A DNA stretch of 64,000 nt from Pseudomonas sputi. Its GTDB lineage: Bacteria; Pseudomonadota; Gammaproteobacteria; Pseudomonadales; Pseudomonadaceae. The stretch is taken from NCBI RefSeq assembly GCF_021603585.1, contig NZ_BQHI01000003.1, positions 248,001 to 312,000 of the forward strand, written 5' to 3'. The notes beneath the pieces were generated by a model, which saw only the letters and a list, made by a program, of their open reading frames with translations, had not been told where the DNA came from and did no database searches. A program made the translations under genes and the position numbers. This document shows, piece after piece, positions 46,750-55,039 of this stretch. Position 1 is the first letter of the stretch, and every line of letters begins with the position of its first letter.

Positions 46750-47900
46750 CAGGCGAGCAACTTGATCAGGGTCTGGTAGTAGATCTCGGTCAGCACGTCG
46801 AGATCGGCCGCCAGTACGCGCTCGTTGACCTGGTGGATGGTCGCGTTGACCGGGCCCAGTTCAACAACCTGGGTGCCCATGGTCGCGATGAAACGACCGT
46901 CGGAGGTGCCGCCGCTGGTGGACGCCTTGGTCTCGCGGCCGGTGATGTCCTTGATGCTCGACGACACCGCGTCGAGCAGCGCGCCCGGCTCGGTAAGGAA
47001 CGGCAGACCGGACAGCGCCCAGTCGATGTGCCAGTCCAGGTCATGCTTGTCGAGGATGTCGGCGACACGTTTCTGCAGGCCTTCAACGGTCGACTCGGTG
47101 GAAAAACGGAAGTTGAACACCGCCACCAGATCGCCCGGAATCACGTTGGTCGCGCCGGTGCCGGAGTTGACGTTGGAAATCTGGAAACTGGTCGGCGGGA
47201 AGAAATCGTTGCCGTGATCCCAATGCTCGGCGGCCAGCTCGGCCAGGGCCGGGGCGGCGAGGTGGATCGGGTTCTTCGCCAGGTGCGGATAGGCCACGTG
47301 GCCCTGCACACCGCGCACGGTCAGTTTGGCGCCGAGGGAGCCGCGACGCCCGTTCTTTACCACGTCGCCCACCAGTGCGGTGCTCGACGGTTCGCCGACG
47401 ATGCACCAGTCCAGACGCTCGTTACGGGCGGCCAGACGCTCGACCACGGCCTTGGTGCCGTGATGCGCCGGGCCTTCTTCGTCGCTGGTGATCAGGAAGG
47501 CGACCTTGCCCTTGTGATCCGGGTAGTCGGTGACAAAACGCTCGGCCGCTACGGTCATCGAGGCCAGGCTGCCTTTCATGTCCGCCGCGCCACGGCCGCA
47601 GAGCATGCCGTGCTCGTCGATCACCGCGTTGAACGGGTCGATCTGCCAGGCGGTCACCGGGCCGGTCGGCACCACGTCGGTATGACCGGCGAAGCACAGC
47701 ACCGGGCCGTCGCCTTTACCGTGAGTCGCCCAGAAGTTATCCACTTCTTCGATGCGCATCGGTTCCAGCTGGAAACCGGCATCGCCCAGGCGCTGCATCA
47801 TCTGCTTCTGGCAATCGGCGTCGACCGGCGTCACGGACGGACGGCGGATCAGGTCGATGGCGAGTTGGAGGGTCGGCGAAAGGTCGGCGTGGGCCGTCAT
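46749..47900 (-). CDS. dapE: succinyl-diaminopimelate desuccinylase
   Basis: Removes succinate to give LL-diaminopimelate in lysine and peptidoglycan synthesis. 383 residues, an M20 metallo-enzyme. Zinc and catalytic motifs are [26 protein letters not shown] and [13 protein letters not shown], plus [10 protein letters not shown] at the C-terminus. The start has GAGTTTCCC-type weak ribosome-binding context. dapD (53429) and dapC (58736), which act in the two preceding steps, are within 13 kb. Confidence 0.96.
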   Translation of the reverse strand: MTAHADLSPTLQLAIDLIRRPSVTPVDADCQKQMMQRLGDAGFQLEPMRIEEVDNFWATHGKGDGPVLCFAGHTDVVPTGPVTAWQIDPFNAVIDEHGMLCGRGAADMKGSLASMTVAAERFVTDYPDHKGKVAFLITSDEEGPAHHGTKAVVERLAARNERLDWCIVGEPSSTALVGDVVKNGRRGSLGAKLTVRGVQGHVAYPHLAKNPIHLAAPALAELAAEHWDHGNDFFPPTSFQISNVNSGTGATNVIPGDLVAVFNFRFSTESTVEGLQKRVADILDKHDLDWHIDWALSGLPFLTEPGALLDAVSSSIKDITGRETKASTSGGTSDGRFIATMGTQVVELGPVNATIHQVNERVLAADLDVLTEIYYQTLIKLLA

Positions 47901-47997
47901 GGGAAACTCCGAAAGCTGGGGGCAAGGCGCGCAAAATGGCGGTTATCTTAAAGCAAAACGGCGACCATTGGCCGCCGTTTAGTGCTTCGTCGAGGAA

Positions 47998-50589
47998 TTA
48001 GACGACGGGTGCCGGTTCAGGCGCCGCCGAAGGTTTTGGCAGCGACGACAGGAACGCCATGATCAGCGCCGCCACGTACGGCAGCGACTGCACCAGCAGC
48101 ATGGCCACCCAGAAGCGCATGTCGTTGCTCGGAATGCCCTGCACCAGGAAGATCCCCAGCGCCGCGCCCCACAACAGCAGCATGATGAACAGCTCTTCCC
48201 GGGCCTCGGAAATCGCCACCCAGAAACCATGGTTGTCGGCGTTTTTCGGGGTGCGGAAGAACGGAATGCTGCTGGTGAAGAAGCCGTACAGCACCGCTTT
48301 GGCGATGGTATGCGACAACGCCAGACCGGCCAGTGCGGCGCAGAATGCATCTTTCAGGTTCACACCGACGGCGCGACGATAGAGGAAGATGATCTTGCCG
48401 ACCTTGAACACGAACAGCGCCAGCGGCGGGATCGCGAAAATCAGCAGTGGCGGATCGACCCGTTGCGGCACGATGATCATCGCTGCCGACCACAGCAGTG
48501 CACCGACGGTGAAGAAGATGTTCATGCCGTCCGCCACCCACGGCAGCCAGCCCGCGAGGAAGTGGTAACGCTGGCCGCGCGTCAGCTCGGTGTCCTTGCC
48601 GCGCAGCAGGCTGCGGGTGTGACGCTTGATGATCTGGATCGCGCCGTAGGCCCAGCGGAAACGCTGCTTCTTGAAGTCGATGAAGGTATCCGGCATCAGA
48701 CCCTTGCCGTAACTGTCGTGGTAATACGCCGCCGACAGGCCTTTCTCGAATACCCGCAGACCCAGTTCGGCGTCTTCACAGATGCACCAGTCGGCCCAGC
48801 CCAGTTCTTCCAGAACCGAGCGACGGGTCATGGTCATGGTGCCGTGCTGGATGATCGCGTCGCGGTCGTTGCGGGTGACCATGCCGATGTGGAAGAAGCC
48901 TTTGTATTCGGCGTAGCAGAGCTTCTTGAAGGTGCTTTCGTTCTGGTCGCGGTAATCCTGCGGCGACTGCACCACGGCGATTTTCGGGTCGGCGAAGTGC
49001 GGCACCATGTGCTTGAGCCAGTTCGGGTGCACGCAGTAGTCGGAGTCGATCACCGCGATCACTTCGGCGTCCTTGGCGGTGTGCGGGATCAGGTAGTTCA
49101 GCGCGCCACCCTTGAAACCGGCCAGGGGCGAGACGTGGAAGAACTTGAAGCGCGGGCCGAGGGTTTCGCAGTAGTCGCGCACCGGCTCCCAGACCGCCGG
49201 GTCCTTGGTGTTGTTGTCGATGATCAGGACTTCGAAATCCGGATAGTCGAGGTTGGCCAGGGCGTTGAGGGTCTGTTTGACCATTTCCGGCGGCTCGTTG
49301 TAGCAGGGTACGTGGATCGAGACTTTCGGGCGGTAGTCCGAATCGCCGACCACCGGCAGGAATTCACGGCGGCGTTTGTGGATCCACACCGCTTCGGCCA
49401 GTTCGTGGGCCTCGGTCAGCAATACGATGAACACCCCGAGCGCACCGAGCGCCAGCAGGAAACCCACCGTCAGGCTGAACCACGTGCTGTATTGCTGGCT
49501 GTAGTCGTAACCGATCCACACCAGCACCGAACCGCAGAGGAACGCGATAAAGGTCAGGAAGGTACGACCACGCTGACGCAGGGCCGAGCCGTCGATCATC
49601 AGCAGGGTCAGCGACAGCAGCGCCAACACCACCGAACCGATGGCCAGCACGCGCCACTGCGGGATCGCCACCACCGGGCCTTCGAAGTTGAATTTCTGTT
49701 GGCGCGCGGCGTTGAACACGCCCCAGTAGGCGCCGACCGAACCTTCGTCGCTGGCCTTCCACGGCTGGTCAAACGCTTCGATCACGAAGTAGTTGAAGCC
49801 CTGGCGGTTGAGTTTGTTGACCAGCGTGCGCAGGTAGATCGCCTGATCCGCCGGCGACGCATCGGCGCCACCGCGCATGCGGCCGTTGCTCGGCCAGCCC
49901 ACTTCGGACAGCAGCAGCGGTTTTTTCGGGAACATCTTTTTCAGGTCGCGGGCGCGGTCGAAAACGAACTGCCCGGCCTTGTCCACCGGAATGAATTCCC
50001 AGTAAGGCAGCACGTGGGCGGCGATCAGGTCGACGTGCTTGGCCAGCTCCGGGTGCTCTTCCCAGACGTGCCACTGTTCGGAGGTGGTCACCGGCACTTT
50101 GACTGCCGCGCGGACGCGGTCGAGCAACACGCTGAGTTCCTGGGCAGTGATTTCCTTGCGGAAGATCGCTTCGTTACCGACCACTACGCGAACCACGCTG
50201 CGCGAGGTGTTGGCCAGTTCGATGGCGCGGGTGATTTCGCGCTCGTTGCGCTCCTGATCGGGGCTGATCCAGATCCCCAGCGTCACGCGCAGGCCGAATT
50301 CTTCCGCCAGTTTCGGGATGTCCTGCAGGGAGCCGTCGACCGAGTAGATACGGATGTTGTCCGTCAGCTTGCTCATGATCTCCAGGTCGCGGCGCATTTC
50401 ATCGTCGGACGGATACTGATCTTTCTGCGGGAACTGTCCCTGCTGGAACGGTGAATAGGAGAAACCGGAGATCTGCTCCGGCCAGTTCGGCGCGGAGACG
50501 GGGCGGTTGATCAGTGCCCAGAAACCGGTGAACAGGGCGGCGATTGCCACAACCACCACCAGGTTGAGTCCAAATTTACGCGATGACAT
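47998..50589 (-). CDS. ndvB: NdvB-type beta-(1,3)-glucan synthase/glucosyltransferase with GH17-like domain
   Basis: 863 residues. TM1 is at about 8-27. A periplasmic GH17-like domain (about 38-310) keeps both catalytic-type glutamates, E140 (VVVGNEAIF) and E229 (LLLSEVGWPSNG). Then come membrane segments and a cytoplasmic family-2 glycosyltransferase domain with VSIHVPCYNEP, AVIDSDYCVHP, CEDAELGLR and KQRFRWAYG (the Q-x-x-R-W site). C-terminal membrane helices follow. In P. aeruginosa, NdvB makes cyclic periplasmic glucans tied to biofilm drug tolerance. The start at 50589 was chosen for the TM1 position. Confidence 0.9.
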   Translation of the reverse strand: MSSRKFGLNLVVVVAIAALFTGFWALINRPVSAPNWPEQISGFSYSPFQQGQFPQKDQYPSDDEMRRDLEIMSKLTDNIRIYSVDGSLQDIPKLAEEFGLRVTLGIWISPDQERNEREITRAIELANTSRSVVRVVVGNEAIFRKEITAQELSVLLDRVRAAVKVPVTTSEQWHVWEEHPELAKHVDLIAAHVLPYWEFIPVDKAGQFVFDRARDLKKMFPKKPLLLSEVGWPSNGRMRGGADASPADQAIYLRTLVNKLNRQGFNYFVIEAFDQPWKASDEGSVGAYWGVFNAARQQKFNFEGPVVAIPQWRVLAIGSVVLALLSLTLLMIDGSALRQRGRTFLTFIAFLCGSVLVWIGYDYSQQYSTWFSLTVGFLLALGALGVFIVLLTEAHELAEAVWIHKRRREFLPVVGDSDYRPKVSIHVPCYNEPPEMVKQTLNALANLDYPDFEVLIIDNNTKDPAVWEPVRDYCETLGPRFKFFHVSPLAGFKGGALNYLIPHTAKDAEVIAVIDSDYCVHPNWLKHMVPHFADPKIAVVQSPQDYRDQNESTFKKLCYAEYKGFFHIGMVTRNDRDAIIQHGTMTMTRRSVLEELGWADWCICEDAELGLRVFEKGLSAAYYHDSYGKGLMPDTFIDFKKQRFRWAYGAIQIIKRHTRSLLRGKDTELTRGQRYHFLAGWLPWVADGMNIFFTVGALLWSAAMIIVPQRVDPPLLIFAIPPLALFVFKVGKIIFLYRRAVGVNLKDAFCAALAGLALSHTIAKAVLYGFFTSSIPFFRTPKNADNHGFWVAISEAREELFIMLLLWGAALGIFLVQGIPSNDMRFWVAMLLVQSLPYVAALIMAFLSSLPKPSAAPEPAPVV

Positions 50590-50809
50590 AGCTGTGTCGG
50601 GTTCCAAAGGCTGTGGAACGAAGGGTCGGCTGGTTGACGCCAAGAGGGCGCGCATCCTACACCGGCAGTTCGCCGAGTCCTACAAGAGACAGGGAAATGC
50701 CGGACGTTGGGCAATCCACTTTGACTTAAGTTCTTACACTTGTAGCGTGAAGCTTAAAACTTGTCGCTGCGTAGTCCTATAATGCGCGCCGGTTTTCAGG
50801 GTAATGGTC

Positions 50810-51622
50810 ATGAGTACAGAAGATCCGCGGTTTGCAGGCATCGCCCGTTTATATGGCATCGAGGGCCTCGAGCGCCTGCGTGCAGCCCATGTGGCGATTG
50901 TCGGCGTTGGCGGCGTCGGTTCCTGGGCGGCGGAAGCCATGGCCCGTTGCGGGGTGGGCGAGATTTCGCTGTTCGACCTCGACGACGTCTGTGTCAGCAA
51001 CGCCAACCGCCAGTTGCACGCGCTCGACAGCACCGTCGGCAAGCCCAAGGTCGAGGTGATGGCCGAGCGTCTGCGCGGGATCAACCCGGACTGCACGGTG
51101 CACGCCGTGGCGGATTTCGTCACCCGCGACACCATGGCCGAATACATCACGCCGAACATCGACTGCGTGATCGACTGCATCGACGCGGTCAACGCCAAGG
51201 CGGCGCTGATCGCCTGGTGCAAGCGCCGCAAAATCCAGATCATCACTACCGGCGGCGCCGGCGGGCAGATCGATCCGACGCTGATTCAGGTCTGCGACCT
51301 CAACCGCACCTTCAACGATCCACTGGCCTCGAAAGTGCGTTCGACCCTGCGCCGTGACTACGGTTTTTCGCGCACCGTGACCCGCCATTACAGCGTGCCG
51401 TGCGTGTTCTCCACCGAACAGCTGCGCTATCCGAAACCGGACGGCAGCATTTGCCTGCAGAAGAGTTTTGTCGGCGACGGCGTGAAGCTGGACTGCGCTG
51501 GCGGGTTCGGTGCGGTGATGATGGTGACGGCGACGTTCGGTATGGTCGCGGCGACCAAGGCTGTGGACAAAATCGTGGCGGGCGTGCGGCGACCGGCGGA
51601 TCGGGTCAAGCCTCAGGCCTGA
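50810..51622 (+). CDS. tcdA: tRNA threonylcarbamoyladenosine dehydratase
   Basis: 270 residues, an E1-like enzyme (formerly CsdL/YgdL) that uses ATP to cyclise t6A to ct6A at position 37 of tRNAs. The nucleotide-binding motif is VAIVGVGGVGSWAAEAM, with the catalytic-type segments DLDDVCVSN and GGAGGQIDPTLI. I chose the ATG at 50810 (AGGG eight bases upstream) over 50804. A TATAAT at 50778-50783 is the probable -10 box. It is convergent with csdE-csdA, whose products supply sulfur transfer to the same pathway in E. coli. Confidence 0.93.
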   Translation: MSTEDPRFAGIARLYGIEGLERLRAAHVAIVGVGGVGSWAAEAMARCGVGEISLFDLDDVCVSNANRQLHALDSTVGKPKVEVMAERLRGINPDCTVHAVADFVTRDTMAEYITPNIDCVIDCIDAVNAKAALIAWCKRRKIQIITTGGAGGQIDPTLIQVCDLNRTFNDPLASKVRSTLRRDYGFSRTVTRHYSVPCVFSTEQLRYPKPDGSICLQKSFVGDGVKLDCAGGFGAVMMVTATFGMVAATKAVDKIVAGVRRPADRVKPQA

Positions 51623-51637
51623 AGCCCAGGGCTGCGT

Positions 51638-51676
51638 GACTGATCGTTCCCACGCTCCGCGTGGGAACGATCAGTC
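51638..51676. terminator. perfect 18-bp palindrome serving as terminator between tcdA and csdE
   Basis: A minimal copy of the GATCGTTCCCACGC repeat: an 18-base-pair perfect stem around TCC, spanning 51638-51676. The csdE stop codon (51671-51673) lies inside the right arm. No T-run follows, so classical termination is less certain than the stem itself; it may act as a 3'-end stabiliser for both convergent transcripts. Confidence 0.75.
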
Positions 51677-52078
51677 AGGGGCGAGTTCACGCATCCGCTG
51701 CAACACAGCATTCAAGCCATTGCTGCGCGAAGGCGACAACTGCCGCGACAGTCCCAACTGATTGAACCAGTCCGGCAGATCCACCAGCCGCAACTCGTCG
51801 GCGGTCAAGCCATTGACCCGCAACAGCAGCAACGCCACCAATCCGCGAATCATCCGCGCATCGCTGCTCGCCGCGAACTGCCAGTGACCGTCGCGCAATT
51901 CGCCAATCAGCCACACCTGACTTTCACAGCCATGCACCCGATTGGCCTCGCACTTGTCTGCATCGCTCAACGGCGGCAGACGGTCACCAAATTGCATCAA
52001 CAGCCGCGCCCGCTGTTCCCAACCAGCTGCGTTCTGAAACGTTTGCAGCGCGTCGGCGGCCTCGACCGGCAGGCTCAT
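51671..52078 (-). CDS. csdE: SufE-family sulfur acceptor (CsdE)
   Basis: 135 residues. The active-site Cys51 is in ANRVHGCESQVWLIGE, the diagnostic SufE motif. It accepts persulfide sulfur from the cysteine desulfurase CsdA. Its start overlaps the csdA stop by four bases (ATGA), and its stop codon is inside the palindrome at 51638-51676. In E. coli, CsdE passes sulfur to CsdL/TcdA, which is the convergent neighbour here. Confidence 0.93.
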   Translation of the reverse strand: MSLPVEAADALQTFQNAAGWEQRARLLMQFGDRLPPLSDADKCEANRVHGCESQVWLIGELRDGHWQFAASSDARMIRGLVALLLLRVNGLTADELRLVDLPDWFNQLGLSRQLSPSRSNGLNAVLQRMRELAPD

Positions 52079-53280
52079 CGCAACAGCTCCAGCGCCTGAT
52101 CCAGCGCTTCAAAGAAGCGTTCCAGATCTTCGGAATCGTTGTACAACGCCAGCGACACACGAATCGCCCCGGCCAATTCGAAACGCTTGAGCAGCGGCAT
52201 CGCGCAGTGATGCCCGGCACGCACGGCAATGCCTTGTTCAGTCAGCAAATGCGCCAGATCGGCGTTGTGCACACCTTCGACGACAAAACTGGCCAGCGCC
52301 AGTTGCGGCTTGCCCAGCAGGCGAATGCCGTTGCGGGCGGCGAGGCCGCGTAACAGGTAAGCGTGCAGCGCAGCTTCGTGGGCGGACACCGCGTCCTGAT
52401 CCAGACCGGCCAGATAGTCGAGGGTCGCACCGAGGCCGATCACACTGGCAATCGGTGGCGTTCCGGCTTCGAAACCCAGTGGCGCCGGACGGAAACGGGA
52501 TTCGTGATAATTGGCTTCCAGCACCATTTCGCCACCGAACTGCCACGGCCGCAGTTGCTCGAGCGCTGCGTTGCGTCCGAACAGCACGCCAAGGCCATCG
52601 GGGCCGTACAGCTTGTGGCTGGAAAACACGTAAAAGTCGCAACCCAGCGCCTGCACATCGTGCCGGCCGTGGACCACGCCTTGGGCGCCGTCGACCACCG
52701 TCAGCGCGTTATGCGCCTTGGCCATCGCCAGCAGCGCCGGCAACGGTTGCCAGGCACCGAGCACGTTGGACAACTGGCTGACCGCCAGCAAGCGAGTGCG
52801 CGGGCCGATCAGGTGAACGGCAGCAGCGAGGTCGATCACGCCGTCATCGTCCAGCGGCAGGATTACCAGCTTCAGGTCGCGACGTTGCGCCAGCTGCTGC
52901 CACGGCAGCAGGTTGGCGTGATGCTCCAGGGCGCTGATGACAATTTCATCGCCCGGATGGAAAAGGTGTTCCAGGCCATAAGCCAGGAGATTCAGCGCGC
53001 TGGTGGCGCCGTGGGTGAAGATGATCTGCCCGCTGTCACCGGCATTCAGCCACTGGGCAACCTTCAGGCGACTGTCCTCGAACGCCTGTGTCGCGTGGGC
53101 GCCAGGCAGGTGCTGGGCACGGTGCACGTTGGCCGCGCCATTGGCGTAGTAATGCGCCAGCGCGTCGAGCAGGGCCTGGGGTTTTTGCGTGGTGGCGGCG
53201 TTGTCCAGGTAAGTCTGGTCTTGCCGTTGCAGGGCGGCGATCGCCGGAAAGTCGGCGCGCCAGGGGGAGGGAATCATCAT
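52075..53280 (-). CDS. csdA: cysteine desulfurase (CsdA/SufS type)
   Basis: A PLP enzyme converting cysteine to alanine plus enzyme-bound persulfide. About 401 residues from the ATG at 53280. It shows the N-terminal YLDNAATTQKPQAL, the PLP-lysine motif FSSHKLYGPDG and the catalytic-cysteine segment VRAGHHCAMP. AGGG lies nine bases before this ATG, or twelve before the next one at 53277. The longer frame to 53346 runs into the REPIN and is rejected. It is coupled with csdE. Confidence 0.94.
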   Translation of the reverse strand: MMIPSPWRADFPAIAALQRQDQTYLDNAATTQKPQALLDALAHYYANGAANVHRAQHLPGAHATQAFEDSRLKVAQWLNAGDSGQIIFTHGATSALNLLAYGLEHLFHPGDEIVISALEHHANLLPWQQLAQRRDLKLVILPLDDDGVIDLAAAVHLIGPRTRLLAVSQLSNVLGAWQPLPALLAMAKAHNALTVVDGAQGVVHGRHDVQALGCDFYVFSSHKLYGPDGLGVLFGRNAALEQLRPWQFGGEMVLEANYHESRFRPAPLGFEAGTPPIASVIGLGATLDYLAGLDQDAVSAHEAALHAYLLRGLAARNGIRLLGKPQLALASFVVEGVHNADLAHLLTEQGIAVRAGHHCAMPLLKRFELAGAIRVSLALYNDSEDLERFFEALDQALELLR

Positions 53281-53321
53281 CTGTTCAGCCCTGTGAACTT
53301 GGGCGGGTGTGCACCGAACCT

Positions 53322-53411
53322 TGTGGGAGCGGGCTTGCTCGCGCATGCGTCGTGTCAGTCGAAATAACGGGTGACTGACACACCGTATTCGCGAGCAAGC
53401 CCGCTCCCACA
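53322..53411. repeat. REPIN: two inverted REP units
   Basis: TGTGGGAGCGGGCTTGCTCG (53322 onward) and its inverted partner ending GCAAGCCCGCTCCCACA (53389-53411) flank a second inner stem, GTGTCAGTC and GACTGACAC. This is the classical Pseudomonas REP doublet that is moved by RAYT transposases encoded elsewhere. It lies between dapD and csdA. Confidence 0.95.
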
Positions 53412-53428
53412 GGAGGTCACAGCGGCGC

Positions 53429-54463
53429 TTAGTTGTGCGCGTGCAGCGCTTCGTTCAGTTCGATCGCCGATTTGTGGGTCTTGCATTCCACGGCACCGGT
53501 TTCCGAATTGCGACGGAACAGCAGGTCGGTCTGACCGGCCAGTTCACGGGCCTTGACCACTTTGACCAGGTTATTGTGCTCGTCCAGCAGCGCGACTTTG
53601 GTGCCGGCGGTCACGTACAGGCCCGACTCGACGGTGTTGCGGTCGCCCAGCGGGATACCGATACCGGCGTTGGCGCCGATCAGGCAGCCTTCGCCGACCT
53701 TGATCACGATGTTGCCGCCGCCCGACAGGGTGCCCATGGTCGAGCAGCCGCCGCCCAGATCCGAACCCTTGCCGACGAACACGCCAGCGGAGACGCGGCC
53801 TTCGATCATGCCCGGGCCTTCGGTGCCGGCGTTGAAGTTGATGAAGCCTTCGTGCATCACGGTGGTGCCTTCGCCCACGTAGGCGCCCAGACGCAGACGC
53901 GCGGCGTCAGCGATACGCACGCCGGCCGGTACCACGTAGTCGGTCATTTTCGGGAACTTGTCCACCGAGAACACTTCCAGCAGCTCGCCGCGCAGACGGG
54001 CTTCGAGTTGCAGCTCGGCCAGTTCGCTCAGGTCGATCGCGCCCTGGCTGGTCCAGGCCACGTTTGGCAGCAGCGGGAAGATCCCGGCCAGGCTCACGCC
54101 GTGCGGCTTGACCAGACGATGGGACAGCAGGTGCAGCTTCAGGTAAGCCTCAGGGGTCGAGGTCAGTTGCGCGTCTTCGGCCAGCAGGGTGGCGACCAGC
54201 GGCTTGTGGCTTTCGGCCAGACGGGTCAGCAGCTTGCCTTGGACCGCGTCGATGCCTTTCACGGCTTCAGCCAGCTGCGCAGCCTGTGCGGTGGTGAAGG
54301 TGATGGCCTGGTTGCCTTCGGTGTAGCCGAGGATCGGTGCGACAGCGGCGACCAGTTCGGCCGAAGGGTTCAACAGCGGTTGGGCGTAGAACACTTCCAG
54401 CCACGCGCCTTGACGGTTCTGGGTGCCGACGCCGAAGGCAATACTGAACAGGGAGTTGGACAT
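53429..54463 (-). CDS. dapD: tetrahydrodipicolinate N-succinyltransferase
   Basis: Succinylates tetrahydrodipicolinate in DAP/lysine synthesis. 344 residues, the longer form usual in Pseudomonas. The hexapeptide-repeat left-handed beta helix is visible from VRIADAARLRLGAYVGEGTT through VFVGKGSDLGGGCSTMGTLS and GEGCLIGANAGIGIPLGDRN. I chose the ATG at 54463 (AGAGG seven bases upstream), because the family begins MSNSLFSIAFG. Confidence 0.95.
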   Translation of the reverse strand: MSNSLFSIAFGVGTQNRQGAWLEVFYAQPLLNPSAELVAAVAPILGYTEGNQAITFTTAQAAQLAEAVKGIDAVQGKLLTRLAESHKPLVATLLAEDAQLTSTPEAYLKLHLLSHRLVKPHGVSLAGIFPLLPNVAWTSQGAIDLSELAELQLEARLRGELLEVFSVDKFPKMTDYVVPAGVRIADAARLRLGAYVGEGTTVMHEGFINFNAGTEGPGMIEGRVSAGVFVGKGSDLGGGCSTMGTLSGGGNIVIKVGEGCLIGANAGIGIPLGDRNTVESGLYVTAGTKVALLDEHNNLVKVVKARELAGQTDLLFRRNSETGAVECKTHKSAIELNEALHAHN

Positions 54464-54494
54464 GTGAATACCTCTACAAAATGTGACGGGCTGC

Positions 54495-54857
54495 TTACTT
54501 GAGGGCGGCCGCGTAGATGTCTGGCTTGAAGCCAATCAGGGTTCGGTCACCGAGATCGAGCACCGGGCGCTTGATCATCGAGGGTTGAGCGAGCATCAGT
54601 TCGATGGCTTTCGACTGGTCGAGATCGGCTTTGCGTTCGTCGTCGAGTTTGCGAAAGGTCGTGCCTGCGCGGTTCAACACCGTTTGCCAGCCATGCTCGT
54701 CGCACCATTGGGTCAGGTGTTCACGGTCAATGCCGGCGGTCTTGTAATCGTGGAAGTCATAGCTGACAGCGTGTTCATCGAGCCAGGTGCGCGCCTTTTT
54801 CATGGTGTCGCAGGCTTTGATGCCGAAAAGGTGCAACGTTTTGCTTGAAACGGTCAA
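54495..54857 (-). CDS. ArsC/Spx-family protein (YffB-like), TTG start
   Basis: 120 residues beginning TVSSKTLHLFGIKACDTMKK. The thioredoxin-like fold has a single cysteine in GIKACDTM where true Spx proteins have CxxC and ArsC has CX5R. The RPVLDLGDRTLIGF segment matches the ArsC family. Start: there is no suitable ATG; a TTG at 54857 has AAGGGGG seven bases upstream and gives the normal length, while the first upstream ATG (54971) would add 38 residues without similarity. Function is unknown. It lies 31 bp downstream in the dapD direction of transcription's upstream end and reads into dapD. Confidence 0.85.
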   Translation of the reverse strand: MTVSSKTLHLFGIKACDTMKKARTWLDEHAVSYDFHDYKTAGIDREHLTQWCDEHGWQTVLNRAGTTFRKLDDERKADLDQSKAIELMLAQPSMIKRPVLDLGDRTLIGFKPDIYAAALK

Positions 54858-55039
54858 GGAATTGCCCCCTTTGCAGGTGCTGGAAAAAAATGGTGTCGGA
54901 TTATGCCATGACCGGACGGTTTCGCGGCGCAGAGGTTGCTTTTGCTGTAGACGCCTGCGACATAGGTGCAACTGTCACGCACAGCCTAAGCGGCTAATAT
55001 GGCAGTTCAATGCTGTCGATTGTCCGGGATTTCCGCTTT

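Noticed and set aside
48229-50454. 741-codon open frame on the plus strand opposite ndvB
   Set aside because: Shadow frame. The real minus-strand gene has clear GH17 and GT2 motifs; this one has none.
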